From Pseudocercospora fijiensis CIRAD86 (Eukaryota > Ascomycota > Dothideomycetes > Mycosphaerellales > Mycosphaerellaceae), in NCBI RefSeq assembly GCF_000340215.1, contig NW_006921532.1:11073764-11137763 (forward strand): 64,000 nt of DNA, written 5' to 3'. The stretch's first letter is position 1. Each line of letters starts with the position of its first letter. Below the pieces are notes generated by a model. The model saw only the letters and a program-made list of their open reading frames with translations. It was not told where the DNA came from and made no database searches. Both the position numbers and the translations under genes were made by a program. This document shows, in pieces, positions 1 to 11,357 of the stretch.

Positions 1-455
1 ATACTGTACTTCTTTATCTTAGCTTGTAACTTGTTAAAGTACTTAGTATATAAGGACTATAAATTAGCCTTCTTCTATACCTTATCTAGATTGCTAAGGT
101 ACTTAGAAGACAGGATATCTAAATGCCTCTTAGTAAACTTAGTAGGCTAGTTCTTATTAGGCTCCTTGCTATATACCTACTTAGCAAAATTGCGTACTAT
201 TTAAGCCGTTAATAGTAGGCCTAGATTAGTTAACTTATTGATATATCTAACTAACTCTGCCTCTTCTAGATTATTTAGTAATCGCTTGTCTTCGTACTAG
301 GCCTATTTGCTTCCTTAGATACCTCTCTAACGCTGAGAAAGCGTTAAACGATTAACTTTATAGGTCCTAGTAGTCGCATTAATATTAGGCCTCTCCTAGC
401 TATTTAGATTATTAATCGCCTTCTTAATCGGGTCTATAGTTATAGAGTTATTCAC
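1..455 (-). mobile_element. Fot1/Pogo-like transposase N-terminal part, RIP-inactivated, cut by window edge
   Basis: One minus-strand frame runs from about 455 to the left edge without a frameshift but with about nine in-frame TAG/TAA stops. Reading through them gives an N-terminal helix-turn-helix region (KKAINNLNS, ERPNINATTRTYKVNR, LTLSQR) and then a Tc5/CENP-B-type DNA-binding segment (LEEAELVRYINKLT, VRNFAK, FTKRHLDILSSKYL, KYFNKLQAKIKKY). This order is typical of Fot1/Pogo transposases of the Tc1/mariner superfamily in ascomycetes. The DDE catalytic domain would lie outside the window. Stops fall where Gln codons would be expected, as RIP predicts. The copy is non-functional. Superfamily placement rests on motif spacing only. 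Confidence 0.72.
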
Positions 456-862
456 TTGCAAAGGGAGCCTACGGAAGTGCGAAATACCGTGCGCTAAGGC
501 TAACCGTACGTCAATCCTAGAAGACTTCTATTCGAAGGCTTAATTAGCTTTAGACCTCTATTCCTATATTGTCTATACTAGGATGTAACTAGTTCCTAAT
601 CGTCTGTTACACATTTCTCGCAACGATTACAAAGTAATACGAACGCGGCGACGACGGCGAACATATTAGGACGTTATCTAAGATTCGCTATAGATAGTAG
701 CGCTGCCTAAACTAGTATTAAAATGCCGCAGAGGGGATATCGGGCGTCGATTTACCTATTAAACAACTAGGACGAGCCGGGTAACAACCCTTATACCTAT
801 ATACCTTGTCTTATAGAACTATGCTACCTAACTTAATTACTACGACGATTCCGGGCGTAGTA
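456..862. other. AT-rich, RIP-like remnant without recognisable gene
   Basis: The stretch is full of TpA, with stops in every frame. It is probably the upstream non-coding part of the Pogo-like element or another decayed repeat. No domain was recognised on either strand. Confidence 0.5.
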
Positions 863-1454
863 AGGCCCTAACCGGTTGCTAGCGATTATAGTATAATCTT
901 ATAGATTATTAAAGTCTTATAATCTCCTCGGATTATAGACCGCTATAATCGCTTATAAGCGGTTAGAAACAGATGTCTAGTATCTACTTTATTAACCTCC
1001 GCTTCCTTCCGCCTCTTAGCTTAGTCGGCCGCTCGGTCGATAGGCGCGCTACCTACGGAATCGTAGTACTTCCTAAAGGAAGAATAGCGGTGCTATTGCG
1101 CTAAGAGCGGTTAGCGCTAGTAATACGGTCGTCTACTCGTCTATCGTCGTCGCTATATCTCCTATACCTCTAAAATCGCTATACTACTAAATTCTACGGT
1201 TACAAAGAGGTAGATACTAGTGCGCTAAGCAGAAGTCTAATCTAGCGCACGGATAGCTGCAAAACCACCTCTAGACCTAGTTTTGCCGATTATACTGTAT
1301 ATAGCAATAATACAGCGAGATTACGAGGACAGCGAGTAATCTGAAAGAGGATAATCGATTACAACCGGACAACAACAGCTTTCGTGGATTGTTATAATCT
1401 ACAGGCTATAATCTATGAGATTATGCTATAATCGCTGGCAACCGGTTAGGGCCT
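863..1454. mobile_element. 592-bp TIR element (MITE-like or internally decayed DNA transposon)
   Basis: The left end begins AGGCCCTAACCGGTTGC and the right end is its reverse complement, finishing GGGCCT at 1454. The inverted repeats align over about 46 bp with three mismatches. All three are TpA on the left against CpA on the right (left T, right C), which is what RIP produces. Subterminal sequence is rich in TATAATC motifs. No coding frame survives inside. No matching target-site duplication is obvious: TA precedes the left end and AA follows the right end. The right end coincides with the return to normal base composition. Confidence 0.7.
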
Positions 1455-2697
1455 AATCATGAAGACTCGTCCGATGATGACGAGGCCTCATCTCACGAAC
1501 GGCATTGCGGATACGATGCCATCAGATTTTGCACGTCTTACTCTTGATGTCTCGCCTCACGCTTCGGTGCTGCAAGGATCTCGATCGAGTGAGGCGCTCA
1601 CGGGTACTCGCAGGATACGCGACCGATCCGGTATAACCTTTCCTGCGTGCGTCCCTGGAGCGTGGCCGCTCCATCTGGAAACAAGGAAACGAAGTTGGCG
1701 AAGTATCCCGATCCTGCGCTTTTGGCCTCCACCGCATTTCGAGACTAGAGTTTTAGTGTAGTATCAGAAAGGCCTGACAAGCCCTCGAGTATGGACTTCA
1801 CAAACGACCGGCGACTTGTATCTCAGACAGTGCTATTCTCGCGACTGGCCTGAAGCAGATTGCTATTATCCCACACGCTCCTTACCTATTCGGAAGCACG
1901 AGTCGCTCGACGCTACGGTCTTTGGTCTGCGATATCATATCAAACACCATCAGATGTCGACGCGGACGTACATGGAGTCTCTTAGCAGGCCGACGTGAGT
2001 ACAAAAGGAGCAGTGGAAATGCCCTGTGAGAGCAGCTTCAGCAGTCGGCACCTGGCTACCAGCGACCGGGTATCTGGGACAGGAGACCGTCGGTCAAGGT
2101 TCGTGGCTTACACGGTCTCGAGAAATACATGCTAGAGGCAGCGCAGAACCACTGCCTTCATCTGGACCAGAACATGGCTCGATCGCTCTCTAGGTCCGTT
2201 AGTGATTGGAGAGACGGGTATTTGCGTCGGATACCTACAGCATCTATTCTTGGCACCAGCCCAGTCGCTGCATGAAGAGGTCGAGGTCTCCGAGAGATCC
2301 TGAAATGGAAAAAGATGGACGCCTTCCAGCTACACTCCAGCTGAGAATTCAAGCCATTCGAGACCGCTTCGGTGTAATTGAATCGAGCTGGTCTCGGCTT
2401 AGTGCAGAAGCTGTACTTTTACAGCCATGGTCAACTTGGCGTTCAGAGGCGTGAGAACTGGAACGCCGTCATATGAGAGATTCGTCGACAGGATGGAGGG
2501 GATTGTCATCATCGACGCCCTCGCAGAACATAAGTTCGAGCAAACACCTGGCAGCAATCTTACAAGACATCTCTCAAGCGCTCGTCTGTGTGTCCTGCTA
2601 CTGGTAACCAGCTTGACTCTTACTATCTTTCACTACACTCGCTTCGTACATTCATTCCAAATTTCATTGTACATCTCCCACAAGCAAGTAGGACCAG
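1455..2697. other. No supported gene
   Basis: Composition is normal here but the open frames are short and mutually overlapping, with no recognisable domain. The last 100-200 bp presumably hold the promoter of the hydrolase gene that starts at 2698 (pyrimidine-rich tract and TTCATTCCAAATTTC just upstream). Confidence 0.4.
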
Positions 2698-5695
2698 ATG
2701 CGGTTCACTACAGCTCTTGCAGCTCTTGCTGCCACCTTCTCACAGCTTGCCTTTGCACAGCAATACGCCGGAGATGTCATCAATACCACCCTGCCTGGTG
2801 TTCCTGGTTCAGAGATTGCCTACTTCCGCATCAACGATCCCTCGGGCAAAAACAACAAGCTCACTCTCATCAATTACTACTCTCATGGGAAGAGCAACAA
2901 GCGTCTCGTTGAGGCAAACGTTCAACGTGCTGTGGTCATCATTCATGGCCTCAATCGCGATCCGGGCACCTACATGTCTAACATGCTCTCGGCACTCTCC
3001 CAAGTCAAGTCGGACCCGAACATCAACTTTGACACAGTTGCAATCATGGCTCCATACTTCCCAAACGGCGACGATAAGAACAAGGGCTACCCATGGACTG
3101 ATGGATTGAAGCCAGCGAGAGGCTCCACCAGCAATGCTCTGGTCTGGAAATCTTCTCAGTGGTCAGCTGGCGGCAACAATCAATATCCATACACGTCTAC
3201 CAACACCAGCTCGTACACTGTGCTTGACCAGATTGTTCAGTACTTTGACAATAAGGCAAATTTTCCAAAGATGAACCAGATTGTGATTGCTGGTCACTCG
3301 CTGGGCGCCCAAACAGTACGTTCTATTCTTCAATTTGTTCGATAGGTACTGATCGACATCTGAAATACAGGTGCAGCGATATGCCGCTCTTGGCACTCCG
3401 CTCAACACACAAACACCTGTCAGCTGTCAGTGGCGCATCACAATCGAATCACTTTGCAAAGACTGACTATTCAATCGATTAGATTGGATCGGCAACCCCA
3501 ATAGCTACGTCTGGCTGAGTGCGGATCGTCCTCTCTCCACTGCTTCTTGCCCAAGCTACGATGACTACAGAGAGGGCTATAGCGACTTCGTGGACTATCC
3601 CATGACTTACGGTGTGAGCCTGGTTGCGCAGGGCCGGAGTGCAATCCAAGCGAACTTCCAAAGCAAGGCCATCAACTATGCTCGTGGCACTCAAGATCTC
3701 GGAGATGACTCTTCCAGCTGTGCGCCACGAACCACGGGCTCGAATCGCAACGAGCGCTTCTTCAACTTCATCAAGGCGTTCCCACCCTCGTGCGCTGATC
3801 CTAGAGGCCGCAACTGCGACACTGTAGACTTTGTCAACATGGGTCACGATGGAGGAGGCATGATGGCATCTGCGGCCGGTCAAGCTCGTCTGTTCACTGA
3901 CAACTTCTACGGCAATGGCAACCGATCATACGACTTCGGATACCCGCGACAACAGGCCGGGGATGACCCATATCCCAATCCACAACTAAATGGAACTACT
4001 GCTGCAACGAACAACAATACATATGCTGGGAATATGACTTACTGGGGCTGCTGGTCCGATCAGAGCCCAAAGACACTTCCAAACATGGCATACACCAGCA
4101 ACGACAACACCATTGAGAAGTGCACGAAGACTTGTGCCGATGGCGGCAACACCATCGCCGGTCTCGAGTACGGCACTCAGTGTTTCTGCGGCAAGTCGCT
4201 TGGCTATCTTGCGACTCAAGTCATTGAGAGCTCTTGCTCGTTCACTTGCCCAGGCAACTCTACCGAGACCTGCGGTGGGAGTGGCCGCCTCTCACTTTTC
4301 TCCAATGGCCGTCCTGTGCTTCAGGAAGCCCCCGGTACGCCGGAGACTGTAGGCGACTTCTATTATGTCTCTTGCTACACAGAGCCGAGTAATGGTGCTC
4401 GCGCTCTCGCCGGAAAAGGCACGTCGAGTAACTCCATGACGCTCGAGACCTGTGCGAACTTCTGCTCATCTTACCAATACTTCGGCACTGAGTATGGCAG
4501 TGAATGCTACTGCGGCAACAGCTTTTCTGCTGGAGCGAATCGAACCAGCGATAGCGACTGCAACATGCTGTGCTCTGGCGCCACCAACGAATTCTGCGGA
4601 GCTGGCGATAGACTGACTGTCTACCAGAATCCAGACTGGGCGGCAGGCTCGAGCAGTTCCTCATCTTCTATGACGACTGCGGCATCGTCGACTGCATCTG
4701 GTTCTGCATCAACTCCCTCCTCGAATTCTGTCTCCTGTCCATCCTCGAACAGCACCACCGTCACGTCAAATGGCAAGGACTTCGTCATCGAGTGCAACAC
4801 AGACTACTCAGGTGGAGACCTGACCTCGGTGAGTGTCAACTCTTTCAAGCAGTGCATAGATGCCTGCGCGGAGAATGACAAGTGTATCGTCGTCGCTCTG
4901 TCTGGCGCAGCTTGCTATCTGAAGTCGAGCCTGGGTTCTCCTGTCACTAATGGGGTCTCGGGAGCAAGACTGATCGTTTCGTCTTCTCCCAGCTCGAGCT
5001 CGTCAAGCACAAGCACTGGTACCACGAGCGGTTCAGCCACATCCGCCATTTCGATCACCGGCACCTCCACTGACACATCCACTATCATTTCCAGCACTAC
5101 AGGCCCGTCTTCTTCTGCATCGCCTACCGCAATCAACTGTCCGGCAGCAAACAGCACGACCTACGTTTCCAACGGCCTGTCATTCCTCATTGAGTGTGGG
5201 ATCGATCATGAAGCCGGAGACATGAAGGTCGTCGTTGTCAGCAATCTGAAGCAGTGCATCGATGCGTGCGCAAAGACCACTGGCTGTGTTGACGTCTCAT
5301 ACACATCTGTCTGCTATCTCAAGTCGACGCTTGGTAAAACAGTATTCAGTAGTGGTGTCAATGGTGCCAAACTGATCGAGACTGCTTCCACGTCTACCTC
5401 GACGACGTCAATGGCAAGTAGCACTTCGGCTTCATCCTTGACGACAGATGCAGAGAGCGTAACAACCACACTCATCACAAGCACAACATCATCGTCATCC
5501 TCTCTATCTTCATCCTCCACCGCCTCGGATTTCCAGACCACCTCAACCTCCTCCTCCCCACCAACCACCTCCTCCACCTCAACCCTCTCACCTCACTACA
5601 CTCCCCTAAGCTGCTCCCCCAACTCCCCCACCAAACACACCCTCCCAAAATTCCTCATCTCCACAAAATTCAACACCCCCCAAACCTACGCCTAA
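2698..5695 (+). CDS. Secreted alpha/beta-hydrolase with two WSC and two PAN/Apple-like domains
   Basis: Three exons (2698-3315, 3371-3425, 3483-5695) give 961 residues. A signal peptide ends near residue 20 (QLAFA). The hydrolase domain shows VVIIHGLN, a nucleophile elbow GHSLGAQ (Ser about 201, just before intron 1) and a likely catalytic His in NMGHDGGG (about 345). Two cysteine-rich WSC carbohydrate-binding domains follow (about 410-500 and 518-605; YWGCWSD..., YYVSCYTE...). Then come Ser/Thr-rich linkers and two PAN-like modules (about 641-720 and 775-855, each with FKQCIDAC or LKQCIDAC). The last 60 residues end in a degenerate stretch (PLSCSPNSPTKHTL) that looks like the start of a third PAN module. 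Probably an exported, wall-bound esterase or hydrolase; the substrate is unknown. The exon 2/3 join restores SYWIGNP. Confidence 0.82.
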
Positions 5696-6476
5696 ACCTG
5701 CACATCCCAAAACTAGGCACAAATCCAGCGGCACAGAATAGGTACGGTTCCGGGTGTCCACCACCCCCTCCACCACCCTCCGAGACGAAAGAGGTTGATG
5801 ATGGGGGAAGAAGGATTTGAGGGACGGGGAGATGGGGTAGAATAGGCTGTAGAAGGGAAATTGGGGGGGGGGGGGGGGGGGTCTGTAGTGATGGGACCCG
5901 AAGGAGTGATTACATCGAAGAATAAGGAAGCCTGTACAATGTATCAAGCGCACTGCAGGACATCAATAGGTAGATCACGGACCCACACCATCAAACCATG
6001 AATCTGTTAGTACTCCTCCCATCTCCCTCTCCCCATCATCTCTCGTTCCCAATCCTTCCAAGATTCCCAAGCCACATTCCGACCATCGAGAAAACATAAT
6101 AACACACCTTCCTTCCTTCCTTCCTTCCTTCATGCAAACACCACGACCGTCGTCGACGTCACGAAAACAACGACTACTCGAAACAGGACGGGAATCCTGC
6201 CTGACGAATGCGTGCAGGTTTACATGTAGAACTACTGTCCGCAACTAGATCCATCATATCATCGCGTACCTCTAGCTGGTAAGAAGATTTCACATTTGCA
6301 CGGCACGCCCGCCTACCGAGAGCAAAGAAAACTTCGAGGAGAGCGAGTGTAACGTACTTTGCAAATCTCTGTTCGCGTCTGAACAGAGCCGCATTCATTC
6401 TATTTAATAAGGTATAGGTAATTCGTACGCGAGGTCGGTTTGTGTTATATATATACCCTGCCGAGCGTTCAGACCA
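5696..6476. other. Intergenic, simple repeats only
   Basis: Convergent 3' flanks of the hydrolase and glutaminase genes. It holds a poly-G run (about 5863-5880) and a TTCC tetranucleotide run (about 6109-6131). No gene was recognised. Confidence 0.5.
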
Positions 6477-8794
6477 TCATGGCAGAGTCCAGCGACGCTG
6501 CTTCAGCGCCGTAAAAGCGAAATGTGTTCCCACCGTACCTCGAGCTCTGTTCCCGATCCACTTTCCAGCTTCGGCGCCAGAAACAATGTACTTCGTGCCA
6601 AAAGGGATATCGTTCTGGCCGTCTGTTAAGAAGGCATGCGTGGTGTTAATGATCGCTTGCTGGAGATCAGTGCCGGCGATCGAAGCATACATTATGTCTT
6701 TGCTGGACGTCAGTGTCTCGTACATGACGCGAAAGGGTTTTGGTGCTTACTCCAATCGGTCAGAGCCCAGTTGATCCCCCGGTCGCTTTCTGGTCCGGCA
6801 AAAGCGAGACCGTACTCCTGGATCTGTGTAAGGTAGAACGCGGACTGTTTATCCCACGCCTCCTGCGGGAATGTGCTTAGGTTGAGGAAGACATCGGAAT
6901 ACGCTGGAAACAGCACATTCCAAGTGTCTGTGTCGCCATAATTGTAGGTGAAATGTGTGCTTGTATTGACGCTCGCACTGTTAAGACCGAGAGCTTCGTT
7001 GTAGATGATCTTCGCGTACTCATCAGCTATGTCGGCATATGTGTCATTGCCTGTCAGAATTGCAGCAGCTTTCAGACCGATCACTGATTGTATTGCCAGG
7101 CCTGTTTGGTTAGCAGTCGCTGGAATAGCATCAACACTAATGAGCTGGCTTGGCGGGTAGAGAGAATTCGCGACGAGGTAGTCCGCCCAGCCTGGAAGTA
7201 GCGCACTGTATTCCTTAGTGAAAGAAGTGTTCCCGGACAGTTCCTGGTAAGCATAAAGTAAGATGAACAGGCTCGACGTCTCGAAGAGTGGCATATGCTC
7301 CTCATTGCCATCGTCATGACCAGTGGCGTTGGGATAGTGCGTTCCAATATCATGTATGACATACTCCAGCGGCCATCTTCCGGAGGCAAGGTAAGACAGA
7401 ATTGGCTTGAAGACCAACTTGATATATTCCGGATTTAGATTGACAAAGATGGGCCATGACTGAAAGATGAGATCGACTGTGTTCACATTGCCATCAGAAG
7501 ATATCTCTTTGAGGAACAGAGAAGGTTCTGCACTTTGGTCGGCGATTGGGACTGTCAGCTCATAGGCCGCAAAAGCTTGACGGACGCTTGCTTCGAGAAT
7601 GTCGGCGTACTGCGCACCAAATTCGTTGGAGACAGACTCTGCTTTTGAGCGGATGAGCGTGTCTAGCGCTAGCGAGTACAGCTGCGCCGCATTATAATTC
7701 AAAAGGAAGGCATCAATTGCTTCTGGAATCGTTGGCCATAGTGTCCTGTGGAAGCCTGTCTGTGCCTCTCCCAGATATTGAATCGCAAGGTCGCGCTGAA
7801 AGCCGATGAAAAAGGTTGCGCTGCTTGTAGCACCCAAGTCTGTCGCCACTCCGGCCAAGTCATCACCCGAGCAGCTTGAAGAACCCGCCGAGTCCAAAGC
7901 GCCATTGTTCGCAAAGGTCGAACAAACATTATCTGCCGAATCACAAGCAAAAGTTGTAGCATTTGATGTTGAAGCGCCGAACAGTATAGATCCCCATGTC
8001 GCCATATCGTTGACTTCCGTGTAGGAAATCTCATCTGAATTGTAGAACCAGAAGAAGCCAGCGTTGTTGCTGCTGGTAGTAAAGTTGAGAGCAGCAGCGC
8101 CATTCTGTGCTGTCCAGGTTTGATCGATCGCACTGAATACTTGTATGCTCTTGCTCCCGTAATCGCTCGTAGCATTGACAGTAAGATAGGAATAAGGCAG
8201 AGATTGAAGCGCATAGTCTTCCGAAGCTGGGTAGACTGGTGAGAAGAAGTCCAGGACAAAGGTGACGTCTCCGGCAAGGAGCTCAAAGTACGTATGGGTA
8301 GAGGTGTAGCTCACGCCTTTCGTGGTCGCACGCAGAATGTCGCTGGTCAGGCCCGATGGTGCATTCAGTAAGGCGTATGTGGTTCCATCGACTCTCGCAA
8401 GAACAGGCCAGTTGAGGTTGGATGTGCCCGTCCAGAATTCTGGCTGTGCATTGGCGATGTCCCAAATCTGATCACTGGGCAGCCAAGCAGACAGGTAGGG
8501 GCTTTTAACAGCGAGTGGGTACGAGGGCAGGCTCGCATTGCTGAGGGTGACAGTGTGTTTAGGAAGAAAGGCGAATATCAAAGCGGATAGAAAGCGCACA
8601 TAGCCAAACAGACCCATAGCGACGGACGGGAGACTCCAGGCGTCCCATGCTGCGAGGGAGGAGACATCTTGTATGTCTCGCGTGGCCCATCGAAAGCACA
8701 GCAGCGAGATCGCCCAGAAAGCACATATTGCCAAGGTGACTTTGCTAGTCGATGGGGCGTGTCGTGATCGGAAGTTCATGGTATTGGCGTGCAC
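6477..8794 (-). CDS. GtaA-type glutaminase (DUF4964/DUF5127/DUF4965/DUF1793 family)
   Basis: Two exons on the minus strand (8794-6751 and 6697-6477, a 53-bp intron) give about 754 residues. An N-terminal hydrophobic segment (TLAICAFWAISLLCF) is a signal anchor or uncleaved signal. The body carries landmarks of fungal extracellular glutaminases: FWTGTSNLNWPVL, the DGNVNTVDLIFQSWP block, RWPLEYVIHDIGTHYPNATG, NEEHMPLFETSSLFIL, and ESDRGINWALTDW followed across the intron by NIMYASIAGT. The family hydrolyses glutamine to glutamate and ammonia outside the cell or at the membrane. Several NxS/T sites fit secretion. The first Met (8794) or the one five codons later are both possible starts. The length matches the family at about 700-750 plus the anchor. 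Confidence 0.85.
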
Positions 8795-9471
8795 GTCTCA
8801 TGCCCAAGCAGTAGGTAATGATAATATTGCTTGACTTGACATTGCTTCAAAGTGTGGTTCGTGCTGTGGAGACCTCGGAGGGGTTGCGCAGGTGAGCGTG
8901 TGCCGTGAAGGCGTGATGTGTGAGACCCACCTGTGCCTGTCGATCGGGAGCAGTCTGGGGTGTCGGATGGAGGGCGGGCTGGCCGCGAGCGTACGAGGCT
9001 GCAACGACGTGCTCTTGCGACATGCTTCACTTGTGCATGTGAACACATCCTGACCGTTCACGGAAACGTGGTGGATGGCAGCGGAGGAGCTGCTGACGCG
9101 GTGCAATGCTATGGGCACGCGGGCAGAACGTGGAGACAGCCACCACCACCGGGCCATCGCACCACTGCCGCCGTAGAACGAAACGAACCATCATCAGCAA
9201 CGCAAAGCCGAAAAAGCTCGGATATGATTGGATTTGGGAGAAGAGATTGAAGCGGAGATGGCCACGACGTGGTAGGCACCGCAGAAGTAGAGCAGAGGAA
9301 TATTTGGAGACTGTGCGAGCAGCATATGCTTCGAGGGCATCCTGCCGACCTGGGCGTTGAGCGGTGAATACGCATGTCCACCTCACGAGAGATCGTGAAG
9401 CGCTGGTTGCTGTTCCGAATCACCATGTCCATCAAGACAAGGCACTCTACCTTTGCGCTGTCGACATGACC
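8795..9471. other. Upstream region of the glutaminase gene, no gene seen
   Basis: Only short overlapping open frames without domains. It presumably contains the glutaminase promoter on the minus strand. Confidence 0.4.
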
Positions 9472-9975
9472 TCACCGTATTCTGACCACTCCATTCTCAT
9501 TGCCAAACTCTCCTTCAGCAGACCAGAGCTCGCTTCCGACACACTGCTTACACCAAAAGACGCCCTTTGGATCATATTTCTTTCTTCCTGATGCGCAAAA
9601 GGCGACTGTAATTCTCGCCAAACTTGGTCTTCTGCCATTCCGGCTCGGTTGGGTCGGATACGCTCATCTGTGCACCTGTATCGGGCTCGATATTGCGGAG
9701 GGCAGCTACTCGAACGTCTCGTAAGTCTGTCGTGACGTTTGTCAGATATGTGCAATTCAGCGGCAGCCAAGATCGAAAGAGGACTGGATACTGTTAGTGA
9801 GCTCTACTCTTTCCAAGGACCATTGGGACACTCACCAGCGTGGACGTAAGACTTCTGCCAAGCAGGTAGAACAGCATTACTACCGCCAGCAATACCCTGG
9901 ACAACCTGAGGTGCATTCGGAGCAAGAGCCACCATATGGCCGAGCGGTGGCCATGGCGGAGGTGTGCTGATTCTT
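9472..9975 (-). pseudogene. C-terminal relic of a FAD-linked oxidase (BBE-type)
   Basis: Reading the minus strand, an upstream piece encodes PPLGHMVALAPNAPQVVQG and SNAVLPAWQKSYVHA. A 52-bp intron follows (9835-9784, GTGAGT...CAG), then VLFRSWLPLN and a BBE-like C-terminus (EPEWQKTKFGENYSRLL, then YDPKGVFWCKQCVGSELW). Between RIRKK and YDPKG a duplicated TTTC/GAAA tetranucleotide (about 9577-9586) shifts the frame and creates a TGA. Nothing of the FAD-binding domain is recognisable upstream of about 9975. This is what remains of a berberine-bridge-type oxidoreductase after 5' loss and a 4-bp duplication. Confidence 0.7.
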
Positions 9976-10683
9976 CTGCGTCGAATCCAAATACCCCATG
10001 ACACCTTTCTCCGCCAACACCCCATCCTCACCCCCTCTCATCGCCCAAAACAACTGGCCATACTTGTAAGGTATCGCTCAAGCTGTGGTCATGGCTTGTC
10101 TGCGAAAGTAGTGCTCGTGAGCCGTTCTGCACTGGTGGACGAAAATCGAGCCTGTGTTGTAGGAATATGGTGACAGTTGAGGCTCATGCCAACGCCAGCG
10201 CCATTGCGAACAGTTCTGCAGCTTGCCAAGCATTTCGTCAGTGAGTGGGGTCAAAACAAATGCAGGCCCAGCCCAGCCCAGCCCAGCCGACGTGCCAGCC
10301 TCGCCTCGCCTCGTTCACTGCAACGTCTACGTCTACCACACACGCATACCGCTTCGTCAGGCAGGCAGAACTGTGTACGGCCTTGTCGACGTCCTCTCCG
10401 CCCTTGCGCCAGTTATCTGCAGCTCGTAGGCTCGCTTGCGCCGACCACGCGGTCTTGTCGGGACACGATCGCCTCTAGAGGCTCAACGAGTCAACCACAT
10501 CCAAGCTTCTCAATATCTCCGTCACCGTCTCCGTCATCGTCTCCGTCCCCGTCTCCGCAAGTTGAAACTTCGACTTCGAAACACCACAGCACCGCGCGAG
10601 CTTGCGGACAGACCGACTGCCTCAAGCTTCCATTCCATCTGCACACGCGATAGCGCTCCGCTCGAGTGCTTGACACACCCACC

Positions 10684-11357
10684 ATGTCGGGCGAGGCGTG
10701 GTATGTCCGAGCTCCAAAATCTCCTACAAACACTGCGCAAACAGCAGAACGCGTGCAGTATACGTATACACGCAGGATATTTGGCTGATCGCAGGTCTCC
10801 ACGTCAGGTTGTTCCTGCTCGCCGTCCTTCTCAATGCCGTCAATCTGTTCCTGCAAGTCTTCTTCACCATCATGTACTCCGATCTCGAATGCGACTACAT
10901 CAACCCAATCGATCTCTGCAACCGCCTCAACATGTACATCGTCCCCGAAGCCGGCGTCCACGCATTCCTGACCATCTTGTTCTTGATCAACGGCTACTGG
11001 CTGCCCTTGCTGCTGAACCTGCCGCTGATCGCTTGGAACGGAAAGAAGTAAGTCGAGCGGATGGGATGCATGTGCAGCTGTGCGCAAATGCGACGGCATC
11101 TGACAGTGTGAACGCAGGATCTTCGAGAACCAGCACCTTCTGGATGCGACAGAGATCTTCCGAAAGTTGAATGTGCACAAGAAGGAGTCCTTTATCAAGC
11201 TGGGCTTCCACTTGCTCATGTTCTTCTTCTATCTCTACTCCATGATCGTTGCTCTCATCCGAGACGAAAGTAATTAGAAGAAGCCGCTCCTTCACATGTC
11301 TACTGCTCTGACTCGCGCCTAGGCGGCCCCGCCAAGAACGCCAGACTCCCGCAATAA
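10684..11357 (+). CDS. ERV14: ER vesicle cargo receptor, cornichon family (Erv14)
   Basis: Four exons (10684-10700, 10808-11047, 11118-11269, 11323-11357) give 147 residues; the yeast protein has 138. It starts [19 protein letters not shown], followed by the cornichon hallmarks [21 protein letters not shown] and PEAGVHAFL, the second membrane segment ([20 protein letters not shown]) and [17 protein letters not shown]. The third membrane segment is [16 protein letters not shown]. The last tiny exon ([12 protein letters not shown]) is inferred from a GTAATT donor and a CTGAC...TAG acceptor; without it the protein stops at RDESN. Erv14 loads membrane cargo into COPII vesicles at the ER. Each splice join falls inside a conserved motif. 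Confidence 0.92.

Noticed and set aside
863..1454. TA target-site duplication of a Tc1/mariner insertion
   Set aside because: TA is present on the left, but the right flank reads AA, so the duplication is not supported.
2427..3109. Long plus-strand frames overlapping the hydrolase start
   Set aside because: They are shadows of the hydrolase exon in other frames with no domain content.
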